This document shows positions 7,224-16,862 of a stretch of DNA of 64,000 bases, piece by piece. Made by a program: the position numbers and the translations under genes. The number at the start of each line of letters is the position of its first letter. Position 1 is the first letter of the stretch. The DNA comes from Trichothermofontia sp964536415. GTDB taxonomy: Bacteria > Cyanobacteriota > Cyanobacteriia > B231. The notes below the pieces were generated by a model. That model made no database searches. It saw only the letters and a list, made by a program, of their open reading frames with translations, and had not been told where the DNA came from. The DNA is taken from positions 12,021-76,020 of the forward strand of contig CAZHXN010000007.1 of NCBI GenBank assembly GCA_964536415.1. The letters are read 5' to 3'.

Positions 7224-10200
7224 GTGTTGGAGGATCTACGATCGGAAGTGGCAGCACTACGGGCCGAGAAGCAAGCACTAGAGCAACAGTTGCAAGCTTA
7301 TCAGCAACGACTACACGAGGCCAAGGCTGAGCAACAGGCGACCGCAGCCCACTATCAACAAGCTTGGCAACAATTGACCTTCCTACTGGAGAATTTGCCC
7401 CTCGCGACGATCGTCTGGGATGCGGAGTTTCGTGTGCAACGCTGGTCACCTCAGGCCGAAAAAATGTTTGGTTGGCAGGCAACGGAGGTGCTGGGGAAAA
7501 CCATGTATGACTGGCCCTTCATTTTTGAGGCAGATGTCGATCAGGTTACGGTTCATGCGCAAACCTTACTACGCACCGGGGGAGCAGGAATTTGCCAGAA
7601 TCGTAACTATCGTAAGGATGGTCAAATTATTTACTGCGAATGGTTTAATTCAGTTTTGCTCAATGCAGCAGGAGAGTTAGTTTTATTCCTCTCTCTAACT
7701 CAAGATATCAGTGATCTCAAACGTCTTGAAGCCGCATTACGAACCCAAGCCCAGCGAGAAAAAACACTCAATTCAGTCATCCGATCAATCCGAAATTCCT
7801 TAGATCTCAATCATATTTTTCAGACGACCGTTACTGAGATAGGGAAGTTTTTGCAAGTTGATTATGTTATCGTCCACGAGTTAAATGAGGATCGAAAGCT
7901 TTGGCAACCGATCGCTGAATATCGCCAACAATCTTTTCTTGTCAGTTTTTTCGAGTTGGATATCCCCAATTTTAATAATCCGATCGCAGCGCAACTTAAG
8001 AAGGGAGACTTAGTTTGTATTAATGATTCAACTGTTTTAGCAGATGAGGTCAACCGCCAGATTGGCGCTCTGTTTCCAGGAGCTTGGTTGATTATACCAA
8101 TCCAGGTGGAGGCTTATCCCCTCACCACAATCGCCCTCGTAAAAAGGGGGAAAGATCAGATCTGGTCAGAGGCCGAGATTGAGCTAGCAACCGCGATCGC
8201 CGATCAACTGGCGGTAGCGATACAGCAAGCCGTTCTTTTACAAGACCTACAGTCTGAGTTAAAGCAACGTCAAAAAGCTGAGCAGGCATTACAACAACTT
8301 AACCAGTCATTGGCAGCAGAGGTACAGGCCCAAACGATGAGGCTACAAGTGGCCTTGGCTGCGGTCAAGATGGGCATTTGGGAATGGGATATGACCACGA
8401 ATCGGGATTCCTGGTCCCCCGAGACCTACGAAATCCTCGGTTTGCAGACTGACGATCGGGGTTATATTCTCAATAGCGCTGGGGAAGTGATTGATACCAA
8501 TGCCCATCCCGAATTATTTTTTAGATATGTCCATCCCGACGATCGCGACCATGTGAAACAAGTCGAAGCAGAAGCCATTGCCCAGAGAACACCCTTTGAG
8601 GTTGAGTGCCGTTTATTACTGGATGATGGTCAAATACGCTGGGTGTACGAGCGGGGGGCCTGCACCTTTAATGAACAAGGCGAGGCGATCAAAATGGTCG
8701 GCATCATAATGGATGTTAGCGATCGCAAACAAGCAGAACAGGCACTACAAGAAAGTGAGGCTCGCTATCGTGCGATCGTTGAAGATCAGACTGAAATGAT
8801 TGCTCGCTTTGCCGCAGACAGTACCATTCTCTTTGCCAATGAAGCCTATTGTCGTTATTTTGGTCTATCACTAGAAGACTTGATTGGCAAGAGTTATAAT
8901 CCCGTGATTTATGAGGCCGATCGCGAACGCATCAGCCAGGAATTGAAAGTGTTAAGTGTTGAGCAACCAACAGTCATCATTGAAAATCGGGTGTACAATG
9001 CCCAGGGGGAAATTCGCTGGACACAATGGGTGAATCGCTTACTCCCTAACGCCAGGGGTGACATGGTCGAGATTCAGTCAGTCGGTCGTGATATTCATCA
9101 GTTAAAGGAAACCGAAATTCAGTTACGTCAGGTGCGCGATCGCTTGCAATACCTACTAACGCACTGTCCAGCCGCTATTTTTACCTGTGAACCTTCCGGA
9201 AGCTATGGTGCAACCTATATTAGCGAGAATATTACAGAAATTCTGGGTTATTATGCCCGTCAATTTCTAGAAGATCCCAATTTTTGGGCTGATCATATTC
9301 ATCCTGACGATCGTGATACCATTCTTGCAAAAATTCCGAAAATTTTTGAACATGGATTTCATCAACATGAGTTCCGATTTCTCCACGCAGACGGCACCTA
9401 TCACTGGCTTTATGAACGCCTCAACCTGATTCGCGATGAGCATGGACAACCTTTAGAGTTTATTGGCTATCTAATTGATATTAGCGATCGTAAAGCAATC
9501 GAAGAGCAATTACGTCGTACAGAAGAGCGCTTTCGGATTGCCCAAGAACTTTCCTTAGATGCTTTTACCCTACTTGAATGCGTTCGTGATGAGCAGGGTA
9601 AAATTATTGACTTTGTTTGGACCTATGCTAATCCGAAAGCTTGTGAGATCTTAAAGCAACCTTTAGATAATCTCATTGGCCATCGTCTCCTGAGCGTCTT
9701 ACCTGGTAATCGGGAAAATAGTGAGCTATTCGAGCGTTACGTACAAGTTGTAGAGACCGGTCAACCCCATGATATTGAACTCTTTTATGAATCGGAAGGA
9801 ATTTCGGGTTGGTTTCGGAATATGACGGTCAAGCTAGAAGATGGGATTGCCGTTTTCTTTAGTGATATTACCGAGCGGAAGCAGACAGAAGCCGCCCTGC
9901 GTAAGAGTGAAGCTCGACTCAAGGAAGCACAACGGGTTGCCCATGTGGGCGATTGGGAATTTGATGCTCTCACTGGCAAGATTACCTGGTCCGACGAGGT
10001 CTTTCGCATCTTTGGTTGGTCACCCACAGGACCTGCTCCCACCTATGAACAACTGTCTCAAAGTTTTCCACCTGCGGAGCGTGAACGCCACGATCGCATC
10101 GTCGCCCAGATCCTGGCTACAGGTGAACCTTATAATGAAGATTTTCTGATCAATCGCCCCAATGGTTCAATTGCCTGGATGTCAGTCAAAGGACATGCGA

Positions 10201-11057
10201 TCAAAGACGAGCAAGGCCAGGTGGTCCGGCTGTTTGGTACCACGATGGATATTAGCGATCGCAAAGCTACAGAAGCAAAACTCCAGCAGGCTATTGAAGA
10301 ACTGGAACAGCTTAACCGCCTGAAAGATGATTTTTTAAGTACGGTTTCCCATGAACTCCGCACCCCCATTACTAATATGAAACTCTCGCTGCGGATGTTA
10401 GATATCAGTATGGCGCAACCTGAATCACCCCAACGCAATCAGAAAATTGCTCAATATCTGACCGTTCTCAACCGCGAATGTGAACGCGAAATCAACCTGA
10501 TCAATGATCTTCTAGATCTCCAACGCCTGGAAGCGGGTAAACACCAAGGAGAAGTTCAAGTTTTATGTGTTACTGACTGGTTATCAGAGTTTATTCATCC
10601 CTTCCAGGAACGGGCTAATGCCCGTCAGCAAGCGTTGAGAGTAGACTGTGCAACTCCGGAGCAGGATTCTACCATCACCTGTGAGGTTGATAGTCTGGAG
10701 CGGATTGTCAGCGAACTCATTAACAATGCCTGTAAATATACCCCGCCTGAACATGCGATTGTCATCACCAGCCGGATGACGGACGATCGCTGGCATCTGA
10801 GCGTGACCAACTATGGGGTTGAAATTTCCAGTGGCGAATTACCGAAAATCTTCGAGCGCTTCTACCGTATTCCGAGCCATGATCCCTGGAAGCAGGGGGG
10901 GACTGGCCTAGGGTTGGCCTTGGTCAAAAAGCTAGTGGAATATCTAGGGGGCACCATCCAGGTCGAGTCGGGCGGTAATCAGACCAGTTTCCACCTGAGC
11001 CTCCCCCGATCGCCGATCACCAAGCCGTCCCTGTCTTCCCCAGATGCCAAGAATTAA
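7224..11057 (+). CDS. Large multi-PAS/GAF sensor histidine kinase
   Basis: The protein has 1277 residues and no membrane segment. An N-terminal coiled coil (1-45) leads into PAS1 (about 50-165), a GAF domain (about 185-345), a second coiled coil, then five more PAS/PAC modules (about 370-510, 515-635, 645-765, 775-890 and 895-1020), several ending in the PAC signature DISDRK. The catalytic core follows: HisKA with FLSTVSHELRTP (phosphorylated His near residue 1043), N-box ELINNACKYTPP, and HATPase_c ending in GGTGLGLALVKKLVEYLGG. The G1 box reads VTNYGVEIS instead of DxGxGI, a variant I have seen in cyanobacterial kinases. The start is GTG. No receiver domain or regulator is adjacent; the partner is unknown. 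A NACHT gene starts 50 bases downstream. Confidence 0.93.
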   Translation: MLEDLRSEVAALRAEKQALEQQLQAYQQRLHEAKAEQQATAAHYQQAWQQLTFLLENLPLATIVWDAEFRVQRWSPQAEKMFGWQATEVLGKTMYDWPFIFEADVDQVTVHAQTLLRTGGAGICQNRNYRKDGQIIYCEWFNSVLLNAAGELVLFLSLTQDISDLKRLEAALRTQAQREKTLNSVIRSIRNSLDLNHIFQTTVTEIGKFLQVDYVIVHELNEDRKLWQPIAEYRQQSFLVSFFELDIPNFNNPIAAQLKKGDLVCINDSTVLADEVNRQIGALFPGAWLIIPIQVEAYPLTTIALVKRGKDQIWSEAEIELATAIADQLAVAIQQAVLLQDLQSELKQRQKAEQALQQLNQSLAAEVQAQTMRLQVALAAVKMGIWEWDMTTNRDSWSPETYEILGLQTDDRGYILNSAGEVIDTNAHPELFFRYVHPDDRDHVKQVEAEAIAQRTPFEVECRLLLDDGQIRWVYERGACTFNEQGEAIKMVGIIMDVSDRKQAEQALQESEARYRAIVEDQTEMIARFAADSTILFANEAYCRYFGLSLEDLIGKSYNPVIYEADRERISQELKVLSVEQPTVIIENRVYNAQGEIRWTQWVNRLLPNARGDMVEIQSVGRDIHQLKETEIQLRQVRDRLQYLLTHCPAAIFTCEPSGSYGATYISENITEILGYYARQFLEDPNFWADHIHPDDRDTILAKIPKIFEHGFHQHEFRFLHADGTYHWLYERLNLIRDEHGQPLEFIGYLIDISDRKAIEEQLRRTEERFRIAQELSLDAFTLLECVRDEQGKIIDFVWTYANPKACEILKQPLDNLIGHRLLSVLPGNRENSELFERYVQVVETGQPHDIELFYESEGISGWFRNMTVKLEDGIAVFFSDITERKQTEAALRKSEARLKEAQRVAHVGDWEFDALTGKITWSDEVFRIFGWSPTGPAPTYEQLSQSFPPAERERHDRIVAQILATGEPYNEDFLINRPNGSIAWMSVKGHAIKDEQGQVVRLFGTTMDISDRKATEAKLQQAIEELEQLNRLKDDFLSTVSHELRTPITNMKLSLRMLDISMAQPESPQRNQKIAQYLTVLNRECEREINLINDLLDLQRLEAGKHQGEVQVLCVTDWLSEFIHPFQERANARQQALRVDCATPEQDSTITCEVDSLERIVSELINNACKYTPPEHAIVITSRMTDDRWHLSVTNYGVEISSGELPKIFERFYRIPSHDPWKQGGTGLGLALVKKLVEYLGGTIQVESGGNQTSFHLSLPRSPITKPSLSSPDAKN

Positions 11058-11107
11058 GCTAGGCTTGAGCCGTTTCCCCGCATCTTCCCTGACCAGAGCA
11101 GTCTACT

Positions 11108-12886
11108 GTGACCCCCGGCCCTCCTTCCCTATCCCATCCCCTGCGTCAGCAACTTCTGATGAGCCTGAGACAAGACCTAGACGATCGTCTCAGCTATTCT
11201 TTACATCAGGGGGTTTGGCGGGAAGCCATCCGGGGGCCTCTGCCAGAACTCCCTGAACGTCTGTGGGATATCGAGGTCAAACTGCGTCAGGCTCCCCGGT
11301 TTCCCCTCACCCCAGCAATGGGTCTATTGGGTGTCCTGGCCCAAGCCGATGGCAAACTAATGGTGCTGGGGGGGGCGGGGACGGGTAAAACGAGTACCCT
11401 GCTCGACTTAGCTCACCAATTATGGACGATCGCCCAAACCAGCCTCACAGCCCCCGTCCCCCTCTACCTATCGCTGCGGGACTGGCGGGAACCCAGCACG
11501 ATCGCACCCTGGTTGGTCGAACAATTGCACCGACGTTACCAGATTCCTCACCCCGTCAGCGATCTCTGGCTACGGCAACGTCAGCTTCTCCCTTTGCTGG
11601 ATGATCTCGATCGCCTAGCCCTCGGTCATCAGGAACACTGTCTCCAAGCCCTCAACCAGTTTCTCGCCAGCTATCCCCGGCTGGTAGTGGCCACTTCTCT
11701 GGAAGCCTATACCCGCTGTCAAACTCGGCTGAGCCTGAATGGCGGGATGCTGCTGCGCTCCCTGACCAATGGACAAATCGACGCGTACCTCAACCATACT
11801 GAAAGTTTGGAGTTGCATCGAAGTCTGGCCGCCGATCCGGCCCTGCTCGGTCTCGCCAAAAATGCCCTCCTGCTCAATATGATGATTCTAGCAACGGATG
11901 AAATTCTGATCCGGGCCTGGCGGGGACTGAGTACGTTTGACGATCGCCGTCACTACCTTATCAGTGCCTATGTGCGCAGTCGCCTGCGCCGCAATCCTCA
12001 CGATCCCTGGTATCCCCGCAACCAGGAACCCCTGGCAGAGCAAACGAAACGCTGGCTCCACTGGCTGGCCCACTATCTCCACACCCAGCAGTTGGCCGAC
12101 TTCCGGATTGAAGATCTCCAACCCAGTGTTCTGGCCAAACCCCAGAGCCGCTGGACCTATGCGATCGGGGTGGGCCTCCTGGAAGGCATCATCCTCGGCG
12201 GCAGCTTTGGCCTGCTGTCCCGCCAAGTCCCCCTCTTAACCCTCGGCCTCGCGATCGGACTGGCCAGCACCCCCCTCCACCTTTGGCAACAAGTTGATCT
12301 GCAGATCCAACCCCAAGCCCCCATTTTCAACCTGTTGAACCGCCACTGGGCCAGCCACACCAGCGTGATTACCGGGACGATTATCCTGATAAGCGCGATC
12401 GTCGGTTGGCTGCTGCAAACCCTGAGCCAGGGTCCCCCAAACGGGGTGATCAGCGGTCTCACCCTCCTCCTCAGCCTGGGGTTAATTTGCTTCACCCCCT
12501 GGGGCCTCAAGACCCTCACCCAGCACTGGCGATCCACGCCACTGTCCCCCCTGCCCACGGCGGTACAAGCAACGCAAAATGCTAGTCTCCTGACCTGCCT
12601 GGGGATCGTTATCTCCAGTGGCCTGTGGTTCTGGATGGGCCTGCCCCTGGCCCAGTACGCCGTCCTGAGTATCTGTCTGGGACTTCTGTTAGGCATGGCC
12701 GGCGGCGGCGAAGCCTGTATCCAGCATGGTGTGCTGCGCTTCCTGCTCTGGGGCCAGGGCCATATTCCTTGGAACTATCGCCGCTTTCTGAACTACGCCA
12801 GCGATCGCCTGCTCCTCCAACGGCACCAAAACCGGTATCAATTTGTCCATGGTTTGTTACAAAGCTATTTTGCCCAGATGCGATAA
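11108..12886 (+). CDS. NACHT-type STAND NTPase with C-terminal membrane domain
   Basis: The protein has 592 residues. The Walker A motif GGAGTGKTS lies near residue 90 and Walker B LLPLLDDLDRLA near 165, with the following LVVATSLEAY sensor region and a helical NACHT-associated part. From about residue 355 there are four to six hydrophobic segments (for example VGLLEGIILGGSFGLL, VITGTIILISAIVGWLL, LLSICLGLLLGMAGG). It ends in a conserved tail, HIPWNYRRFLNYASDRLLL...YQFVHGLLQSYFAQM, recurrent in cyanobacterial NACHT proteins. STAND NTPases act as signalling or defence switches; the effector here would be the membrane part. The GTG start is used; ATG at 11159 is an alternative. It is close to the upstream sensor kinase and may be co-transcribed. 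Confidence 0.85.
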   Translation: MTPGPPSLSHPLRQQLLMSLRQDLDDRLSYSLHQGVWREAIRGPLPELPERLWDIEVKLRQAPRFPLTPAMGLLGVLAQADGKLMVLGGAGTGKTSTLLDLAHQLWTIAQTSLTAPVPLYLSLRDWREPSTIAPWLVEQLHRRYQIPHPVSDLWLRQRQLLPLLDDLDRLALGHQEHCLQALNQFLASYPRLVVATSLEAYTRCQTRLSLNGGMLLRSLTNGQIDAYLNHTESLELHRSLAADPALLGLAKNALLLNMMILATDEILIRAWRGLSTFDDRRHYLISAYVRSRLRRNPHDPWYPRNQEPLAEQTKRWLHWLAHYLHTQQLADFRIEDLQPSVLAKPQSRWTYAIGVGLLEGIILGGSFGLLSRQVPLLTLGLAIGLASTPLHLWQQVDLQIQPQAPIFNLLNRHWASHTSVITGTIILISAIVGWLLQTLSQGPPNGVISGLTLLLSLGLICFTPWGLKTLTQHWRSTPLSPLPTAVQATQNASLLTCLGIVISSGLWFWMGLPLAQYAVLSICLGLLLGMAGGGEACIQHGVLRFLLWGQGHIPWNYRRFLNYASDRLLLQRHQNRYQFVHGLLQSYFAQMR

Positions 12887-13024
12887 CCCGCTAGAATAAC
12901 CCGCTAAAATAGAAGGCTTGTTGGCTACGGCTTGGTCGAGAGAGACGAACGTGGGATAGGGGGGCAGGGAGATTGCTCGCCGCTCACCGGGATGTCGCTG
13001 CCCAGCAACCGGTAGCCAGTTCTG

Positions 13025-13570
13025 ATGACCACGACTATGTTTCACGTGCCTAACTACCTATCGCGCCTGCTAGAGCGCAAGAGTCGTCGTATCCGCTACT
13101 CGCTGGTCAAAAAATACCGGGCGATCAGTTCCGCTTCCGTGGATGATCTCTGGCAAACGATCGCCAACCTTGCGGATGTTTCCTGGCATCCTCTGCTTTG
13201 GCGCACCAGCCTGCCCCAGGGACTCATGGCCAAACCGGGTCTTTTCTACCGCGCCGTCACCCGCCTTTTCCCAGTCCCCGTGCGCATCTTTGTCGAGCGG
13301 GTGCGTCCGGGGGAATTACTCAGCCTCCGGGTGCTGGGGGCTTGGGGCATCGAAGAACAGGCCACCTATCAAGTAGAACCCAGCCAGGAGGGCAATTATG
13401 TGTCCTATCGCGTTACCCTGCGGGGTTGGCTCTCCCCCCTCATTTGGTCCCTGATTCGCCCCCATGCTGCACGGGTCGCCGCCCAATTGGCCCAAGCCGC
13501 CGAGCAAGCCACGATCCACGCCGTTGGTCATCCCCCCCATCCTCCCGAACGCAATTGCTTTGATGTTTAG
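13025..13570 (+). CDS. SRPBCC (START-like) family protein
   Basis: The protein has 181 residues. After a basic N-terminus it reads SLVKKYRAISSASVDDLWQTIANLADVSWHPLL, the usual opening of SRPBCC/polyketide-cyclase domains (helix-grip fold with a ligand cavity). It ends in a long C-terminal helix, HAARVAAQLAQAAEQATIHAV. The ligand is unknown. It lies 138 bases after the NACHT gene on the same strand. Residues in the middle (RVRPGELLSLRVLGAWGIEEQATYQVEP) are the central beta strands of the fold. Confidence 0.72.
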   Translation: MTTTMFHVPNYLSRLLERKSRRIRYSLVKKYRAISSASVDDLWQTIANLADVSWHPLLWRTSLPQGLMAKPGLFYRAVTRLFPVPVRIFVERVRPGELLSLRVLGAWGIEEQATYQVEPSQEGNYVSYRVTLRGWLSPLIWSLIRPHAARVAAQLAQAAEQATIHAVGHPPHPPERNCFDV

Positions 13571-13666
13571 CTTTAGCGTCGGCGTGCTGAGTTAGCTGGC
13601 TTGAGCGTCTAGTGGAGACGGTACATACTGAGGTATAACCACAGCTTAGAACTTGAAGCTAAAACC

Positions 13667-13906
13667 ATGATGGAAACGGCAATTTCGCTGCCAGATGTAG
13701 TTTTTGAACAGGCGGAAGCACTTGCTCAACAACTAGGCTTGTCGCGCAGTGAGCTTTATACAAAAGCGTTACAGGCATATTTGAAAAGGTATAACCGTGA
13801 GCAAATGTTGCTCAAACTGAACCAGGTTTATGCCAGCGAGTCCTCTGAACTCGATCCCGTAATGGCAAGGATGCAGCTGATGTCTTTGCCCCACGAGGAT
13901 TGGTAA
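13667..13906 (+). CDS. Ribbon-helix-helix antitoxin (MazE/ChpI-like)
   Basis: This 79-residue protein begins ETAISLPDVVFEQAEALAQQLGLSRSELYTKAL, the ribbon-helix-helix DNA-binding fold of type II antitoxins. The C-terminal part (RMQLMSLPHEDW) would wrap and neutralise the toxin. Its stop codon overlaps the start of the MazF gene by one base (TAATG), so translation is coupled. Antitoxins of this kind normally repress their own promoter in complex with the toxin. ATG codons at 13667 and 13670 are both possible starts. Confidence 0.88.
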   Translation: MMETAISLPDVVFEQAEALAQQLGLSRSELYTKALQAYLKRYNREQMLLKLNQVYASESSELDPVMARMQLMSLPHEDW

Positions 13907-14244
13907 TGTATCGGGGAGAAATTTGGTGGGCGAACTTACCCAATCCTGTCGGTTCAGAACCGGGCTATCGCCGTCCCGTCCTAGTGATTCAGGATGATAC
14001 GTTTACCCAGAGTCGGCTTAGCACGGTTATCGTCGCCATTATTACTACTAATATCCAGTTAGCAGAAGCACCCGGTAATGTACGCTTACCGCGTGGAGTA
14101 TCGGGTTCGTCGAGGGACTCAGTTGTGAATGTTTCACAAATTGTTACGATCGATAAGACCTTCTTGGTTGAGCGTATAGGTTCGCTACCAGCTCCCTTAC
14201 AGGAAGAGGTAGATGAGGGTTTACGGACAGTTTTGTATCTCTAG
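13906..14244 (+). CDS. mazF: MazF/PemK-type mRNA interferase toxin
   Basis: The 112-residue protein has the full MazF core: YRGEIWWANLPNPVGSEPGYRRPVLVIQDD (beta strands of the RNA-binding face with the conserved GsEpgyrRPvlViq), VIVAIITTN, RDSVVNVSQIVTIDK and the final ERIGSLPAPLQEEVDEGLRTVL. Such toxins cut mRNA at short sequence motifs; the motif cannot be predicted. The ATG at 13906 overlaps the antitoxin stop (TAATG) and is preferred to the TTG six bases upstream. Both key regions look intact, so the pair is probably functional. Confidence 0.92.
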   Translation: MYRGEIWWANLPNPVGSEPGYRRPVLVIQDDTFTQSRLSTVIVAIITTNIQLAEAPGNVRLPRGVSGSSRDSVVNVSQIVTIDKTFLVERIGSLPAPLQEEVDEGLRTVLYL

Positions 14245-14267
14245 TCATGCCAGCTAATTGTCGAGCT

Positions 14268-15014
14268 ATGTCTAACCCATCTCTCCATACCGAATTTGTG
14301 ACAGTTTCTAATGGGAACCTGGCGATTCAGTCCTATCTGGCCTTTCCCGAAACGGCGGGACCTTTCCCAGCGGTGATCGTCCTACAGGAAGTGTTTGGGG
14401 TCAACGCCCATATTCGTCAGGTCACGGAGCGGATCGCCCAGGCCGGATATGTCGCGATCGCGCCCGCCCTGTTCCAACGCACTGCCCCCGGATTTGAGGT
14501 GGGCTACAGTGAGGCGGATTTGATCGAAGGGCGACGCCATAAAAACCAGACGCGGGCCTCGGAGCTATTGAGTGATATTCAAGCCACGATCACCTATCTG
14601 CAAGCACAGCCCTGGGTGAAGCCGGGGGGGATGGGGTGCGTTGGCTTTTGTTTTGGGGGGCATGTGGCCTACCTGGCGGCAACGCTACCGGCGATTCGGG
14701 CCACGGCCTCCTGCTACGGTGCGGGGATTACCACGATGACCCCTGGCGAGGAGGGACCGCCCACGATCGCGCGCACCCCCGACATCCACGGGACGATTTA
14801 TGCTTTCTTTGGCATGGATGATCCCCTAATTCCAGCCGCAGAGGTAGACGCGATCGCCACTGCCCTCCAAACCCATCAGGTAGACCATCGGATCTTTCGG
14901 TTCGCTGGGGCCGGACATGGCTTTTGCTGCGATCAACGGCCTGACTATCGTCCTGAGGTAGCCGCCCAAACCTGGGAAGCCATCCTGGCTCTCTTTGCCG
15001 AGAAATTGGGCTAG
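14268..15014 (+). CDS. Dienelactone hydrolase family protein
   Basis: The protein has 248 residues and an alpha/beta-hydrolase fold. The nucleophile motif is GCVGFCFGGH (Cys as nucleophile, as in dienelactone hydrolases), with the acid in YAFFGMDDPLIP and the histidine in FAGAGHGFCCD. The N-terminal EVFGVNAHIRQVTERIAQAGYVAIAP is also typical. The physiological substrate in cyanobacteria is not known. The ATG at 14268 is preferred; an ATG at 14247 lies three bases after the mazF stop. The gene may be read through from the toxin-antitoxin operon. Confidence 0.9.
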   Translation: MSNPSLHTEFVTVSNGNLAIQSYLAFPETAGPFPAVIVLQEVFGVNAHIRQVTERIAQAGYVAIAPALFQRTAPGFEVGYSEADLIEGRRHKNQTRASELLSDIQATITYLQAQPWVKPGGMGCVGFCFGGHVAYLAATLPAIRATASCYGAGITTMTPGEEGPPTIARTPDIHGTIYAFFGMDDPLIPAAEVDAIATALQTHQVDHRIFRFAGAGHGFCCDQRPDYRPEVAAQTWEAILALFAEKLG

Positions 15015-15135
15015 GGGGCAATCTAAATCCAATCTTAAATCCGGGGCGTCGGCATCTCGCTGGCCATCCTCACGAGGGGTTGAGCGTGCTAGGCTGAGCC
15101 TCAAATTTCCTGTTGTGGACCGCTGGTACTGACGG

Positions 15136-15807
15136 ATGGTTATGGATGTGTCCCTTGCTGCCGAGACAACCCCTAGCTTTGTTTCTCCTCCCCTTATCCC
15201 CCTGAGCCATGCCACCTCTGCCCGAACTACCCCAGCCCGTTTGGGGGTAATGGCTTCCGGGAGTGGGACCAATTTTGAGGCCATGATGGCGGCGATCGCG
15301 GCGAAAGAACTCCATGCCGAAGTGCCGCTGCTGATCTATAACAACCCCGATGCCACGGTCACGGAGCGGGCTAAGCGGTGGGGTGTCCCGGCGGTTTTAT
15401 TAAATCATCGCGAATTTTCCAGCCGCGAAAGCCTCGATCAAGCAATCGTTGCCGCCTTTCAGGCGCAGGGGGTCGAGTGGGTGATTATGGCCGGGTGGAT
15501 GCGGATTATTACCCAGGTGTTGCTGGATGCATTCCCCGATCGCGTCCTCAATATCCATCCCAGCTTGTTACCCAGCTTCCCAGGGGTGCGGGCGGTGGAG
15601 CAAGCCCTAGCCGCCGGGGTCAAAGTGACGGGCTGTACGGTCCATCGGGCCTGTTTGGCAGTAGATAGTGGTCCCATTATCATTCAGGCTGCCGTCCCCG
15701 TTTTACCCGACGATACCCCCGATCGCCTCCATGCCCGGATTCAGATCCAGGAACATCGCATCCTGCCCCAGGCGATCGCCCTGGTCACCGGCCAAATTCA
15801 CCAGTAA
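15136..15807 (+). CDS. purN: Phosphoribosylglycinamide formyltransferase (GART, PurN)
   Basis: The 223-residue enzyme transfers a formyl group from 10-formyl-THF to GAR, the third step of purine synthesis. The N-terminus of the catalytic fold is RLGVMASGSGTNFEAMM (about residues 36-52). The catalytic Asn-His pair is in VLNIHPSLLPSFPG, and GCTVHRACLAVDSGPII holds the family His and Asp. An N-terminal extension of about 30 residues precedes the fold, so a later start is possible, but no internal ATG lies before the core. The gene is alone. Confidence 0.95.
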   Translation: MVMDVSLAAETTPSFVSPPLIPLSHATSARTTPARLGVMASGSGTNFEAMMAAIAAKELHAEVPLLIYNNPDATVTERAKRWGVPAVLLNHREFSSRESLDQAIVAAFQAQGVEWVIMAGWMRIITQVLLDAFPDRVLNIHPSLLPSFPGVRAVEQALAAGVKVTGCTVHRACLAVDSGPIIIQAAVPVLPDDTPDRLHARIQIQEHRILPQAIALVTGQIHQ

Positions 15808-15954
15808 AGTGCAAGCCTGACCCGCCATGCCTCTTCCCCCATCCAGACCACAATTCATGCCACACTGAAAGGGAATCGTCTAAGCTATCAACAGAATTGC
15901 GCTAACCTTAACTCTCAATCACTCTCTATTTTTCTACCGGATAACTCCTGAGCC

Positions 15955-16827
15955 GTGTCTAAGCGAACTTCCTTTCTGTCATTGTTGCTAGCCTGGGGCC
16001 TCTGGGGCGTTGGCCAACCCGCCCTCGCGCAGGCCCTCGTGCCCGTCACGCCTACCCTCGATGCGACCCAATTGGAGCAGCATGGACTTGGCTTGGCGCG
16101 AGAGGCTGCCCAACTTGCCCAATTTCAGCAGATTGAACTGGCTCTCCCGCGTGCCCAGTTAGCCGCCCAACTGGTGCCCCAAAATGCCCAGGTCCTAGCC
16201 CTATTAGGGAGTTTGTATATTCAATCCCAGGCATTGGATAAAGGGATTGCTGCCTTGTATGAAGCCCAAAAGTTGGAACCCACGGAAACTTCTGTCCTAT
16301 TTGCCCTGGGGTCTGCTTATTTCCAAAAAGGAGATTATCAAAACTCGGTGAAATACCTGCGCCAGGGTCTCAATCTGCGCCCAGAGTTGGCAGGAGCCTG
16401 GTTTGATCTGGGCAATGCGTATTACAAGCTGAATCGCTTTGCCGATGCGATTAAGCAGTATGAAACAGCCGTCCAGAAAGATGAAAAGTTCTGGCCCGCG
16501 ATTAATAATATTGGCCTGATTTTGTACGAACAAAACAATGTAGAGGAAGCGATCGCGAAGTGGCAGCAGGCCATTGCCCTAGACAGCAAGGCTGCGGAAC
16601 CCCGCTTGGCCCTAGCCGTTGCTTTTTACGCCAAGGGCGATCGGGAAAAAGGCATTGCTCTAGGAGAAGCCGCTCTCAAAATGGATGGTCGCTATGGTGA
16701 CCCGGATTTTCTGGTAGAGAACCTTTGGGGAAACCGGCTGATGGAGGATACTCGCAAGTTCCTGGCCAGTCCACGTATTCAAGCCACGGTTGCCCAAAGT
16801 GAACTGATTGAGATGACGGCCCCCTAG
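15955..16827 (+). CDS. Secreted TPR-repeat protein
   Basis: The protein has 290 residues. A GTG start gives a clear signal peptide (SKRTSFLSLLLAWGLWGVGQPALAQ, cleavage after ALA), so it is probably periplasmic. It is followed by about five tetratricopeptide repeats from residue 40 to 240, for example AQVLALLGSLYIQSQALDKGIAAL, AGAWFDLGNAYYKLNRFADA and WPAINNIGLILYEQNNVEEA. TPR arrays bind partner proteins; no enzymatic domain is present. The stop lies 35 bases before mtnA, and the two may be co-transcribed. Confidence 0.88.
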   Translation: MSKRTSFLSLLLAWGLWGVGQPALAQALVPVTPTLDATQLEQHGLGLAREAAQLAQFQQIELALPRAQLAAQLVPQNAQVLALLGSLYIQSQALDKGIAALYEAQKLEPTETSVLFALGSAYFQKGDYQNSVKYLRQGLNLRPELAGAWFDLGNAYYKLNRFADAIKQYETAVQKDEKFWPAINNIGLILYEQNNVEEAIAKWQQAIALDSKAAEPRLALAVAFYAKGDREKGIALGEAALKMDGRYGDPDFLVENLWGNRLMEDTRKFLASPRIQATVAQSELIEMTAP

Positions 16828-16862
16828 TCGGGGCAGGTTTCAAACCCGCCCTCACCTGGCCT

